From: Pseudomonas sp. SST3
Lineage (GTDB): Bacteria; Pseudomonadota; Gammaproteobacteria; Pseudomonadales; Pseudomonadaceae
Reading direction: 5' to 3'
Length of the DNA stretch: 64,000 nucleotides
Assembly: GCF_003325755.1 (NCBI RefSeq)
Contig: NZ_QORI02000001.1
Span: 372,001 to 436,000 of the forward strand
Part shown: positions 31,535-39,897 of the stretch, in pieces
How the letters are laid out: each line of letters opens with the position of its first letter
How positions within the stretch are numbered: position 1 is the first letter of the stretch
Program-made: the position numbers and the translations under genes
Notes under the pieces: generated by a model
Database searches by the model: none
The model's input: only the letters and a program-made list of their open reading frames with translations
What the model was told of the DNA's origin: nothing

Positions 31535-32983
31535 TTACAGCCCCAGGCAGAGGTACTTGATCTCCAGGTAATCCTCGATGCCGTACTTCGACCCTTCACG
31601 CCCCAGGCCGGAGGACTTCACCCCGCCGAACGGCGCCACCTCGGTGGAAATCATGCCGGTGTTGACGCCGACCATTCCCGACTCGATCGCCTCGGCTACT
31701 CGGAAGACCCGGCCCAGGTCACGCGCATAGAAGTACGCCGCCAGCCCGAACTCGGTGTCGTTGGCCAGCGCGATGCCTTCGGCCTCGTCCTTGAAGCAGA
31801 ACAGTGGCGCCAGCGGGCCGAAGGTCTCTTCCTTGGCCACCTTGGCGTCATGCGGCACATTGACCATCAGCGTCGGCTCGAAATAGCTACCGCCGAGGCT
31901 GTGCGCCTTGCCTCCGGTAACCACCTGGGCGCCGCTGGCGACGGCATCCTCGATGTGTTCCTTGACCTTGGCGGCCGCCCGTTCATCGATCAACGGACCG
32001 ATGTCGACGCCTTCATCGAGGCCATTGCCGACCTTCAGCTTCGCCACTGCCGCCTGGAATTTCTCGGCGAAAGCGTCGTACACACCCTCCTGAACATAGA
32101 TACGGTTGACGCAAACACAGGTCTGCCCGGCATTGCGGTACTTGGACTGCATGGCACCCTTGACCGCCTCGTCCAGGTCGGCGTCATCGAAGACCAGGAA
32201 CGGCGCGTTGCCGCCCAGCTCCAGCGACACCTTCTTGATCCCTGGCGCGCACTGAGCCATGAGCTTGGCGCCCACTTCGGTGGAGCCGGTGAAGCTGATC
32301 TTGCGCACGGTCGGGTTGGCGGTCAGCTCGTTGCCGATGTCGCCGGCCGAGCCGGTGATGACACTGAACACGCCCTTGGGAATGCCGGCACGCTCGGCCA
32401 GTTCGGCCAACGCCAAGGCAGAGAATGGAGTCTGGCTGGCCGGCTTGACCACCATGGTGCAACCCGCCGCGAGTGCCGGCGCGGCCTTACGGGTGATCAT
32501 CGCCGCCGGAAAGTTCCACGGCGTGATGGCCGCCGTGACACCGATCGGCTGTTTGATGACGATGATCCGCTTGTCTTTCTGGTGCCCCGGAATCGTGTCG
32601 CCATAGACGCGCTTGGCTTCCTCGGCGAACCACTCGATGAACGACGCGGCATAGGCAATCTCACCCTTGGATTCAGCCAGCGGCTTGCCCTGCTCCAGCG
32701 TCATCAGCCGACCCAAGTCGTCCTGGTTCTCCATCATCAGCTCGAACCAGCGGCGCAGCTTCTGCGAACGCTCCTTGGCCGTCAGGTCACGCCAGGCCGG
32801 CAGCGCGCGCTCGGCCGCCTCGATGGCACGTCGGGTCTCAGCGCCACCCATCTTCGGCACGGTGCCGAGAATCTCGTTGCTGGCCGGGTTGTTGACCTTG
32901 ATGGTCTGGCCGCTGTCCGCGTCCTGCCAGGCTCCGTCGATATAAGCCTGCTGGCGGAACAGCCAAGTGTCTTTGAGTTGCAT
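31535..32983 (-). CDS. gabD: Succinate-semialdehyde dehydrogenase (NADP+)
   Basis: 482 aa from ATG 32983 (GGAGACTGCC upstream). It oxidises succinic semialdehyde to succinate, the last step of the GABA pathway. Motifs: SFTGSTEVGAKLMAQ (cofactor), Glu in LELGGNAPFLVF, Cys in NAGQTCVCVNR, terminal FGGVKSSGLGREGSKYGIEDYLE. The usual partner gabT (GABA transaminase) is not adjacent. It has its own terminator and a near-palindrome upstream at 33126-33141. It completes the polyamine-to-succinate route of this window. Confidence 0.93.
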   Translation of the reverse strand: MQLKDTWLFRQQAYIDGAWQDADSGQTIKVNNPASNEILGTVPKMGGAETRRAIEAAERALPAWRDLTAKERSQKLRRWFELMMENQDDLGRLMTLEQGKPLAESKGEIAYAASFIEWFAEEAKRVYGDTIPGHQKDKRIIVIKQPIGVTAAITPWNFPAAMITRKAAPALAAGCTMVVKPASQTPFSALALAELAERAGIPKGVFSVITGSAGDIGNELTANPTVRKISFTGSTEVGAKLMAQCAPGIKKVSLELGGNAPFLVFDDADLDEAVKGAMQSKYRNAGQTCVCVNRIYVQEGVYDAFAEKFQAAVAKLKVGNGLDEGVDIGPLIDERAAAKVKEHIEDAVASGAQVVTGGKAHSLGGSYFEPTLMVNVPHDAKVAKEETFGPLAPLFCFKDEAEGIALANDTEFGLAAYFYARDLGRVFRVAEAIESGMVGVNTGMISTEVAPFGGVKSSGLGREGSKYGIEDYLEIKYLCLGL

Positions 32984-33315
32984 GGCAGTCTCCTTCGAGC
33001 CGGCGCGCGGCGCCGGGAAATGGACAAGGCCGTCTGGCCGGTAGATAGCGGACGAGCCGCACTGTGCATCCCTCGACATCCGTAGAACAGGAAGCGACCA
33101 CCGGGTTCCAGGCGTGGAGCGATGCGTTTGAAATCTCAAACACATGCTAGGGCCGGCTACCGATTCCAGGCAACACCATGTTCAAAAAAACTAACGCTTC
33201 ATAGGCTTGCCTGATAAGCGTAGGCCGCGGCGGCGCTCGAATGCGCTTTGCGCACCCCAGCCGCCGAAGCGCCATGGACGATCGCCGGCGAGATGCGTAT
33301 GATTGCGCCCGCGCC
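32984..33315. promoter_or_regulatory. gabD promoter region with near-palindromic site
   Basis: 332 bp between gabD and tRNA-Arg. At 33126-33141 a 16-bp imperfect dyad, GTTTGAAATCTCAAAC (7 of 8 pairs), lies about 145 bp upstream of the start and could be an operator for a gabD regulator. The tRNA promoter should lie at the right-hand end. Nothing else is seen. Confidence 0.4.
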
Positions 33316-33392
33316 GCACCAGTAGCTCAGCTGGATAGAGTACTGCCCTCCGAAGGCAGGGGTCGTGGGTTCGAATCCCGCCTGGTGCGCCA
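33316..33392 (+). tRNA. tRNA-Arg (anticodon CCG)
   Basis: 77 nt including encoded CCA. The acceptor stem GCACCAG pairs with CTGGTGC. The D-arm AGCTCAGCTGGATAGAG, the anticodon loop CTCCGAA (anticodon CCG) and the T-loop GGTTCGAATCC are all canonical. Single-copy tRNA-Arg genes are common island integration sites, and an accessory region starts right after it. Confidence 0.97.
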
Positions 33393-33462
33393 TATAAATC
33401 AGCACGTTACGCCTAATTATCTGTTTTCAACCAGGACGGTGACAGCAGGGCGACAACACTTG

Positions 33463-33509
33463 CTAAGCAAAGCCCCCCCTTGAGTAATTAAGGGGGGCCT
33501 TTTGCTTAG
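33463..33509 (+). terminator. Long hairpin downstream of tRNA-Arg
   Basis: CTAAGCAAA...CCCCCCTT faces AAGGGGGG...TTTTGCTTAG, a stem of about 19 bp with minor mismatches and an 8-base loop (GAGTAATT). The T-rich right arm makes it a plausible tRNA terminator and a boundary of the restriction island. Confidence 0.65.
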
Positions 33510-33562
33510 AGTAGCCTCGGGAACGCGCACAATTGAGAACAGGGAACCTGTCCGTCAGCTAA

Positions 33563-33586
33563 AAGATGTGTTATATAAGACATCTT
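33563..33586. promoter_or_regulatory. 24-bp near-perfect dyad over the promoter of the HTH-methyltransferase
   Basis: Arms AAGATGT and ACATCTT with the central TTATATAA also symmetric: 11 of 12 base pairs match. It ends one base before the ATG at 33587. The central TATATA (33572-33577) is a -10-like hexamer positioned so that transcription would begin at or next to the ATG, predicting a leaderless mRNA. A protein bound here would block its own promoter. The HTH at the N-terminus of the gene product is the obvious candidate. Confidence 0.7.
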
Positions 33587-35107
33587 ATGAAATCATCCGC
33601 CATTCAAAAATTGCGCCTTCTACTGGGCGAAACCCAAGCCCAATTCGGAGCACGATTCCAAGTGAGCCAGATCACGGTTAGTTATTGGGAAACCGGTCGC
33701 TCTATGCCTGCGGGACGGCGGCTGAACGAGGTTACCGCTTTGGCGTCAACCGCCCTACCCGCCAAGCCAAAATCGACGCCCTTTCGCCCCATTCAGTACC
33801 TTGGAAGCAAGCAGCGCCTAGCCGAAACGATCGTTAATGTTCTCGAAGAGATATCTCCGAAACAAACACGGGTTGGGGATTTGTTCGCGGGAAGTGGGGT
33901 AGTAAGTGCATTAGCAGGAGCCGAGCGGCCCGTAACAGCAGTCGATATACAAACCTACTCGAAGATTCTTTCCACGGCCGCCCTGCTTGAACAGGCAGAA
34001 AAATTCGCGCATATGACTGGCGCCGAATTCAAAGAACGATTTGCTAGCGCATCCGACCTCCTTGAAGAAGCCTTGACCCCTCTACTTGCCTTTGAGCGCG
34101 AAGCTGAGGCCGAGGCTATCAAAGGCAATCCAGAGTTGCTGGTCCAAATTATTGAGTTTGGGTCAATCGCTGTATACGAGCAGCGCCCGTTAACAGGCAT
34201 GCCCGCCACCCTTGGAAAGCTCATAAAAAATGCGATAAGTGCACTAGCCAACATTCGCGCCTCATCAGCTGAGATTACTGCTACACGTTATTTTGGCGGG
34301 CCCTATTTTTCTTATAGGCAAGCAATTGCCTTAGACGCAATCTACATCGCGACACACTCGGATTCCGGCGGCTCGCAGAACATTGCCGCATTAGCAGCCA
34401 TCATCAGTACAGCCAGCGTGATAGTCAATACAGTAGGGAAGCAGTTCGCCCAGCCGATGAAACTGAAGAAAGCGGACGGCCGAATCCCACCACTCCTGCT
34501 CCAAAGGGCCTTACGGGACCGCAGTATTGATACCTTGGAAGTGTTTCAAGAGTGGGCAACTCGTTGGCAAACACATGCTCTGAGCGGCAATTTCGATCAT
34601 GATATCGTGCAGGGTGATGTAGTCGACTTTGTCGTTAACGATCAATCCTGCGGAGCCTTTTACGCCGATCCGCCCTACACAATTGATCATTACTCGAGGT
34701 TCTACCACGTACTGGAAACCCTCTCTCGTCGAGACTCACCTCGTTTAGACGAGATGAAAAAAAAGGGAGAGGTTTCAGTAATGCGCGGCATTTATCGTCA
34801 TGGCCGCTATCAATCCCCGTTTTGCGTTCCCTCAAAAGCGCAAGCGGTGTTCGAGCAGCTGTTCGCTGCAGCTGGACAAAAAGCTGTGCCACTAGTGATG
34901 TCATATTCACCATTTGATGAAGAAGAGAGCCATCGCCCACGGCTCCTTACATTGGATGCGCTCATCTCGACGGCGGAGCGTCATTTTCGGCAGGTGTCGG
35001 TTCAAGAGATAGACGAACACAGCCACAGGAAACTGAACGCAAAAGCAGCCAACATGAGCGTCCGCAGTGATGCGGAGCGACTTATTGTTTGCGAAGTGAC
35101 CAACTAA
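33587..35107 (+). CDS. D12-class adenine-N6 DNA methyltransferase with N-terminal HTH (M1)
   Basis: 506 aa from ATG 33587. An earlier ATG at 33566 lies inside the dyad and is not preferred. Residues 5-45 form an XRE-like helix-turn-helix (LRLLLGETQAQFGARF, then SQITVSYWETGRSMPAG). The methylase follows: motif X at IQYLGSK (69-75), SAM motif I DLFAGSG (98-104), a long target-recognition region, and catalytic motif IV DPPY at 361-364 (AFYADPPYTIDHYSRFYH). Motif order is that of Dam/FokI-like D12 enzymes. It is 1 bp overlapped (TAATG) with a second D12 methylase. AT-rich codon use differs from its neighbours. It probably modifies one strand of an asymmetric site and represses its own promoter. 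Confidence 0.9.
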   Translation: MKSSAIQKLRLLLGETQAQFGARFQVSQITVSYWETGRSMPAGRRLNEVTALASTALPAKPKSTPFRPIQYLGSKQRLAETIVNVLEEISPKQTRVGDLFAGSGVVSALAGAERPVTAVDIQTYSKILSTAALLEQAEKFAHMTGAEFKERFASASDLLEEALTPLLAFEREAEAEAIKGNPELLVQIIEFGSIAVYEQRPLTGMPATLGKLIKNAISALANIRASSAEITATRYFGGPYFSYRQAIALDAIYIATHSDSGGSQNIAALAAIISTASVIVNTVGKQFAQPMKLKKADGRIPPLLLQRALRDRSIDTLEVFQEWATRWQTHALSGNFDHDIVQGDVVDFVVNDQSCGAFYADPPYTIDHYSRFYHVLETLSRRDSPRLDEMKKKGEVSVMRGIYRHGRYQSPFCVPSKAQAVFEQLFAAAGQKAVPLVMSYSPFDEEESHRPRLLTLDALISTAERHFRQVSVQEIDEHSHRKLNAKAANMSVRSDAERLIVCEVTN

Positions 35108-36492
35108 TGGAAAAATACCTCGGCAACAAATCTTCTCTACTACCGCTAATTGATCGATTCTTTGAGGACCGGATTCCCGGCGCGACGCAACTTTCGGATG
35201 TGTTCGCAGGGACAAATAACGTTTCTCGATACTTCCGCTCACGGGGATGGGCAACGGCAGCCTGTGACGCGAATCGCTTCAGCTATGTGCTCGCGCAAGC
35301 ATATCTCTGCACCAACGCCATACCCATGTTTCAAAGCGTTCGCACCGCCAACAAAGATGCCTTCCGGCTGACTAGATTACAGAGTGAATTAAGTCGTTCG
35401 ATTGCGAAGTTCGGTTCGCTATACCTTCCAAATCATTCTGCAGACCAGGTTTTCCAGGATCTAAAACACCTAGCAAATGTGCTGGCAAACCTGCAGAACA
35501 TAGGGGAGAACAACACCAAACCCGGTGTAATCAGCGAATGCTTCACGCAATGGGGTTCACGGGCCGCGTATGCCAGTCGCCGCGGAAGCGAAGGCTTCAG
35601 AAACTACTTTTCTAAGGAAAACGCGCTCTTTCTCGATGGGGTGCTATCCACACTTCGCGCATGGTGGCGGGAAGCACGCCTCACCCGGAATGAACTATTT
35701 CTACTCCTCACCAGTGTGATCGAAGAGGTCACCATCACCGCTAACGTCAATGGTACGTTCCATGACTTCAATCGTGATCGCTTGTGGCCCAATGCCAACC
35801 AGGCATTCCTGCTGCGGCTGCCGCTAGTATCTTGCTCAAGCCCAGTAGCAGAAGTGGCAAATGCCAACGCTGTTGACGCCGCCTCTGCCTTTGCCAAGCA
35901 CGATATTTGCTATCTCGATCCCCCCTACAATTTCCGCCAATACAGCGCCTACTACCACCTCCTGAACTTCATCGCTGCGTATCCGTTCCTGGAGGACATC
36001 GAGTTATATGTCGCTGGCCTAACGCATGTCCGGGGCCAACACCCAGAGGACGACTTCACCAGCGATTTCTGCTTCAAGACTCGTTTTATCGATAGTCTCC
36101 GAAAACTAATCGAATCTACCGACGCAGCGCACGTCGTATTGAGTTATTACGGCGGACGAAATCATTGGAACCACTGGGCATCGGTCGAGGAACCGACCGA
36201 CCAAGGGCTTCGTGAGCTCAAAACCCTGTTTGAGGACACAGGCCTATTCTCACGATGCGAGGTCGTTCCAGCGCTTGAGGTTAGGAAGAACTACCAAAGC
36301 CGAGTGGGCGAGCAAAAAGAACTAGTTAACGAATACCTATTCCACGGCGTACGACGCGCACAATCAGGCTCTCAGCTAAGGCCTCCCGCACCATTAGCCG
36401 CCAATGTCCGATGGGGGCTGATCGATGAATTCTGTCACACGGCCCCGCTGAGACAGGATGAAATCGATCAGGTCGCACGTACTGCTGGATGA
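35107..36492 (+). CDS. D12-class adenine-N6 DNA methyltransferase (M2)
   Basis: 461 aa from ATG 35107, coupled to M1 by TAATG. Motif X YLGNK at 4-8, motif I DVFAGT at 31-36, catalytic DPPY at 271-274 (CYLDPPYNFRQYSAYYH). It lacks the HTH of M1 and is not a simple duplicate, since similarity is confined to motifs. A second methylase is expected when the recognition site is asymmetric. Its last 99 bp overlap, tail to tail, the nuclease gene on the other strand. Confidence 0.88.
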   Translation: MEKYLGNKSSLLPLIDRFFEDRIPGATQLSDVFAGTNNVSRYFRSRGWATAACDANRFSYVLAQAYLCTNAIPMFQSVRTANKDAFRLTRLQSELSRSIAKFGSLYLPNHSADQVFQDLKHLANVLANLQNIGENNTKPGVISECFTQWGSRAAYASRRGSEGFRNYFSKENALFLDGVLSTLRAWWREARLTRNELFLLLTSVIEEVTITANVNGTFHDFNRDRLWPNANQAFLLRLPLVSCSSPVAEVANANAVDAASAFAKHDICYLDPPYNFRQYSAYYHLLNFIAAYPFLEDIELYVAGLTHVRGQHPEDDFTSDFCFKTRFIDSLRKLIESTDAAHVVLSYYGGRNHWNHWASVEEPTDQGLRELKTLFEDTGLFSRCEVVPALEVRKNYQSRVGEQKELVNEYLFHGVRRAQSGSQLRPPAPLAANVRWGLIDEFCHTAPLRQDEIDQVARTAG

Positions 36493-37731
36493 GATTGTCG
36501 GGTAACTAGAAAAAAGATGAGTCGGCTCAACCCCCCAAGCTTCAATCTTAGGAAATTGGCGATGGGCCCCTTCAATAGTCGAATAACCAAGGAACGTGGG
36601 CTGATCTGCGCCGGGGAAAGGCACGAGAAAAACAGATAGCACGCTTGCCTCTGGAGTCCGTAGGGAATCTATATAGTAGAGCTGCTTTACGATATCCGGC
36701 CCACCAGGACGAGCAATTGGGAACCTGTAGTAATACTTTGCGTCGACGATGAGACGCCAGGCACCTCGAACTACGACCATATCTGGAATCTGTTTGTGGT
36801 CGTATCGGGCCTTTTGCCCGGCAGGACTGCTACACCACCATACAGGTTGACCAATCGAAGAAATCGGATCGACTTGACTGTCGGCGCCGATGGCCATACG
36901 ACAAGCATCTTCCCAGACCGAATAGAATGAGGTCGTACCGTAGATTTGTGGGTTTGACACCGCGCCGGCTAGCCTTGAACTTAGGAGCTCTCTGAGCAAT
37001 TTTAGAAGCCGGAGAGCATCGGTTCGATAAACACCTCGCTGCTCAAGAGCCAAGAGGCGATCCAAGTACGCTCGCCGATCTTCCGGAATTGGCCACTGCG
37101 GCACAAGAAGTCCAGCCGCCTCCTCGGCGTGCTCGACAACAGCGGGTGTGACCAATTCGTAGCGCTCTTGCAAGCGGCGAAGTATCCCCACCTGAAGCGC
37201 ACTTATTTCGTTGAGTACACCCTCCCTCCGCTCGGCTATTACAGATGGATAGATTGCGGCCCCCTGAATAAGAACCGGAAAGCACTTGGCGATTGTCCTG
37301 GCCCAATGTGGGCGCCCTTGATCACTAACCCGAACCTGTTCCCTTCGATACAAACCGTGAGAATAGAACCACTCCTGGAGACTTAAAAGTGCGTCGTATT
37401 CCCTCAGAACCTCACTATTCCCATATTCAGGATCCAGCTGCTTGTCGACCGTTGGCCGTCGAAATGCGCTGCGCTCAAAATAATTTCGAAGGATGCGAAT
37501 AGTCCCGGACAAATCGAAACCATTACCACCACCAAATTTTGGACATGCGAATAACAGAAAATTTGGGAAAACAACGATACCCACAAAAGCCAGAACCAGC
37601 CGACCTCCATCGGTTGGTCGCAAGATTCGCGCGCTTATCAAGTAATCAAGACAGGAGTTTTCCGACTCCAGCTTGGCAGACCACTCGCTCCACGTTAGCG
37701 AATCACCCTCAACGAGATTAATAACACTCAT
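36394..37731 (-). CDS. McrC / LlaJI-R2-like restriction nuclease subunit
   Basis: 445 aa from ATG 37731. An in-frame ATG at 37794 would add 21 residues, and neither has a clear SD. The C-terminal half carries a PD-(D/E)XK nuclease core: D317 in KQIPDMVVV, then D330-A-K332 in RLIVDAKYYYRF. The N-terminal half contains LFACPKFGGGNGFDLSGTIRILRNYFERS, shared in style with LlaJI-type R2 proteins (from memory). It follows the McrB-like motor on the same strand. The pair would translocate and cut DNA lacking M1/M2 marks. It overlaps M2 by 99 bp at the 3' ends. Confidence 0.82.
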   Translation of the reverse strand: MSVINLVEGDSLTWSEWSAKLESENSCLDYLISARILRPTDGGRLVLAFVGIVVFPNFLLFACPKFGGGNGFDLSGTIRILRNYFERSAFRRPTVDKQLDPEYGNSEVLREYDALLSLQEWFYSHGLYRREQVRVSDQGRPHWARTIAKCFPVLIQGAAIYPSVIAERREGVLNEISALQVGILRRLQERYELVTPAVVEHAEEAAGLLVPQWPIPEDRRAYLDRLLALEQRGVYRTDALRLLKLLRELLSSRLAGAVSNPQIYGTTSFYSVWEDACRMAIGADSQVDPISSIGQPVWWCSSPAGQKARYDHKQIPDMVVVRGAWRLIVDAKYYYRFPIARPGGPDIVKQLYYIDSLRTPEASVLSVFLVPFPGADQPTFLGYSTIEGAHRQFPKIEAWGVEPTHLFSSYPTISSSSTCDLIDFILSQRGRVTEFIDQPPSDIGG

Positions 37732-37732
37732 T

Positions 37733-37819
37733 TCAAATCTGACTTTCAGCTTCTTCGGCGGCGCTAGTAGATGCACCCGCATCAGATAAATCATTCGTTT
37801 GATTTATGATCTCAGGCAT
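37733..37819 (-). CDS. Possible 28-aa leader/coupling ORF between R1 and R2
   Basis: A small frame with ATG at 37819, 8 bases after the R1 stop, and TGA at 37733-37735, one base before the R2 ATG. Product begins MPEIINQTNDLSDAG, acidic. The tight fit on both sides suggests translational coupling of R1 to R2 rather than a functional peptide. No SD. It could be chance. Confidence 0.25.
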   Translation of the reverse strand: MPEIINQTNDLSDAGASTSAAEEAESQI

Positions 37820-37827
37820 TTTTAACT

Positions 37828-39558
37828 TTAGCGGCGCACCAACGCCACCAGCCCAGATCGCTGGGACTGCGAGAAGCTTTTTGCTAGGAAGAGAGACTCT
37901 TGTCGGAATCTAAGGACATCGTCCCACAGGTATAAAAACAACTTTTCGAGTACAGCATCTGGACTCGCAAGTTGTTTTTCCGTCAGAAAATAAGGGCCGA
38001 TTAACTTATCTTCATGAATTCCCAAGCCGATGAGAAACTCGTTGATAGCGGCACGGAAGACATCCCAGTCGTAGTCGCGACCACCATAACGAACCACCGA
38101 AATGTTCGCTGGGTACAAGCAAGGCTCGGTGTACCCCTTGTAGACATAGCTCCAGCGGCGGCGAAACGCCGTATCCAACGGAAAAACTCCTTGGTCAGCA
38201 CTGTTCATAGTCGCCCACAAATAGAGATTCGCTGGCAGCCTTATTGTGGCTATTTCAAGTTGATACGATGCGAAGAACGCTCGTTGTTCGGGGGTTGCTT
38301 CGATCTCGTAACGACTAGCACCCGACTCATCTCGATCTAACAACTGCAGCACATCACCCAGAATAGCAGCGGCGTTTCCTCGATTGATCTCTTCGATCAG
38401 CACCACGACAGTCTCATTCGGGCAGCGAAGCGCGCGCAATAAACCCCGCATCAGAGGACCGGGCACATATCGATAGTCAATAAATGGCTTGCCTCGACTT
38501 CCCGGCGCTCCGTCAGCTTCCTGTAGAGCGTTCAACTCGTCAATTTGTTCATATACAGGCTGAGGCTTGAAGGCGCCGACAAAATCGAAAAAAGACGACT
38601 CAGGATGAAACTGCGTCCTGATCACATGATCTGCAGCTTGCGTCAAGCGATCCAAGTAATAGCTTTTTCCCGACCCAGGACAGCCGGTTACGATAAGTTG
38701 ATGAGGGTGCTGAAGCGAGGCGAGGCTAGGCGACTTTGGAATCAGAGTTGAGGAATTCTCTCCTCCTGAGCGCAGCGTCAGTTGGCGGTCTAATCGAGGT
38801 AGCGTCTGCCGTAAAACCAGCCTTAGGCGTTTGTATGCATTCAGAAACCCTCTGATTCTATTTCTGACGTCTATCTGGATCTGACTAGCAGCATCCTTGT
38901 ATTTCGAAGCGGCGACCTCGATGGGCGCTACTGGCTGCTGCTTATCGGTAACCTGCACTTTAGCGAATGCACCTTCGAACTCCTGTCGCTCTTCGGCATT
39001 TAGCCTAAAATAGCGTCCGATTTCCCAGCCGTTCGAATTAATCTGGAACAAAAGTAGAAGTTTACTGCTATCTGAAAGCACCTTGTCGATTTCGCCTTCC
39101 GGCACGTAGTCGAAAAAAGTCTGTGCGCCATACCAAGCCTCCTTAAAAGGATCGCTCACAGGGAAACCACCAGCGAGCCGGCTAGCTAATTCACTAACTA
39201 CTTCATATTCGGCTTCATCACCACCAGTACCCTGCCAAAAAGCTGGAGCATCTGCAGGCGTCAGCTGATGCTTAAGATAGGCGTCTGCGAGGGAAGTGAT
39301 CGCTGGATTTTCTGCCGAGCCGTCAACCAGTCCTTGGTTGTGCAGCGAGTTGAAGTATCGACTCCTCGTGACGGCGTTATCAGAGAGGACACCGTTGTCA
39401 CGAATACCACGCAGGCTATTGACGATCTGTTGCGTGCTTTTAAGCTCAGAGCTGTAAAGAGAGAGTGGCTGTAATTTCGGGGTATTCTTGCGCGTCAAAG
39501 ATAGTTTGAAATCCAACACCTTCGTCAGAGCAAGCTGTTCTACATCTGTAAGCGGCAT
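37828..39558 (-). CDS. McrB-like AAA+ GTPase restriction subunit (R1)
   Basis: 576 aa with AAGGAG SD before ATG 39558. The N-terminal part (about 1-280) is a variable region that, in McrB relatives, contacts DNA. The AAA+ module has Walker A GCPGSGKS at 292-299, Walker B VVVLIEEINRGN at about 383-394, and the McrB-type sensor MNSADQGVFPLDTAFRRRW starting at 451. McrB uses MNTAD here, part of its GTP specificity, so GTP rather than ATP is likely. It drives the nuclease at 36394-37731. Confidence 0.88.
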   Translation of the reverse strand: MPLTDVEQLALTKVLDFKLSLTRKNTPKLQPLSLYSSELKSTQQIVNSLRGIRDNGVLSDNAVTRSRYFNSLHNQGLVDGSAENPAITSLADAYLKHQLTPADAPAFWQGTGGDEAEYEVVSELASRLAGGFPVSDPFKEAWYGAQTFFDYVPEGEIDKVLSDSSKLLLLFQINSNGWEIGRYFRLNAEERQEFEGAFAKVQVTDKQQPVAPIEVAASKYKDAASQIQIDVRNRIRGFLNAYKRLRLVLRQTLPRLDRQLTLRSGGENSSTLIPKSPSLASLQHPHQLIVTGCPGSGKSYYLDRLTQAADHVIRTQFHPESSFFDFVGAFKPQPVYEQIDELNALQEADGAPGSRGKPFIDYRYVPGPLMRGLLRALRCPNETVVVLIEEINRGNAAAILGDVLQLLDRDESGASRYEIEATPEQRAFFASYQLEIATIRLPANLYLWATMNSADQGVFPLDTAFRRRWSYVYKGYTEPCLYPANISVVRYGGRDYDWDVFRAAINEFLIGLGIHEDKLIGPYFLTEKQLASPDAVLEKLFLYLWDDVLRFRQESLFLAKSFSQSQRSGLVALVRR

Positions 39559-39697
39559 CCCCCCAAACTCCTTGGTTAGTCCTTCCTGTGATCGATATTA
39601 ACGCGCTTATGCCCGCAACGACCCTATCGCGGCACCTTGCACGACCCAACGAACATTGGCAATAGACATAGCACCGCCCCAGGAATGAACCGATCGG
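39559..39697. promoter_or_regulatory. Upstream region of the R1 gene, up to the IS fragment
   Basis: 139 bp that must include the minus-strand promoter of R1-R2. A TTAATAT stretch around 39597-39603 (reverse strand) is the best -10 candidate. The M1-type dyad (AAGATGT...ACATCTT) is not repeated here, so the methylase HTH may not control R1 directly. Confidence 0.4.
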
Positions 39698-39858
39698 TGG
39701 ACTTGCCCCGACCAAACCGGACACTAACTCCCCGTTAAATTGATGCTGCTGCCAAGGGCCTAAATTCCCTCGGCGAGCGGTATTTCAAGGCGCTGTGCGG
39801 ATGCTGCTCGTTGTAATGCTCAAAGGCGATCGTCAGGTTGCGCAAGGCTGTCTCTCGG
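39698..39858. mobile_element. IS3-family insertion-sequence fragment
   Basis: The left boundary TGGACTTGCCCC (39698-39709), continuing to CCGGACA, looks like an IS3-group terminal repeat starting with TG. Inside it is the 3' end of the transposase gene (minus strand). The other end of the element is missing; sequence changes to chromosomal coding sequence near 39858. It marks the right edge of the restriction island. Confidence 0.7.
39735..39858 (-). pseudogene. IS3-family transposase OrfB, C-terminal remnant
   Basis: Reverse-strand translation gives [19 protein letters not shown], then [12 protein letters not shown], ending at TAA (39735-39737). The [17 protein letters not shown] tail is the signature C-terminus of IS3-family rve integrase-type transposases. 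Only about 40 residues survive; the catalytic DDE domain is gone. Confidence 0.82.
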
Positions 39859-39897
39859 TTTGATTAACTCGTCAGACGACTAGGCAGCCTGGGCTCC

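Noticed and set aside
33566..33586. Upstream ATG for the HTH-methylase
   Set aside because: It lies within the operator-like dyad and upstream of the likely transcription start, so 33587 is the better start.
33316..39858. Integrative element with att direct repeats at the tRNA
   Set aside because: I looked for a copy of the tRNA 3' end near 39.7-39.9 kb and did not see one. No integrase or phage gene is present.
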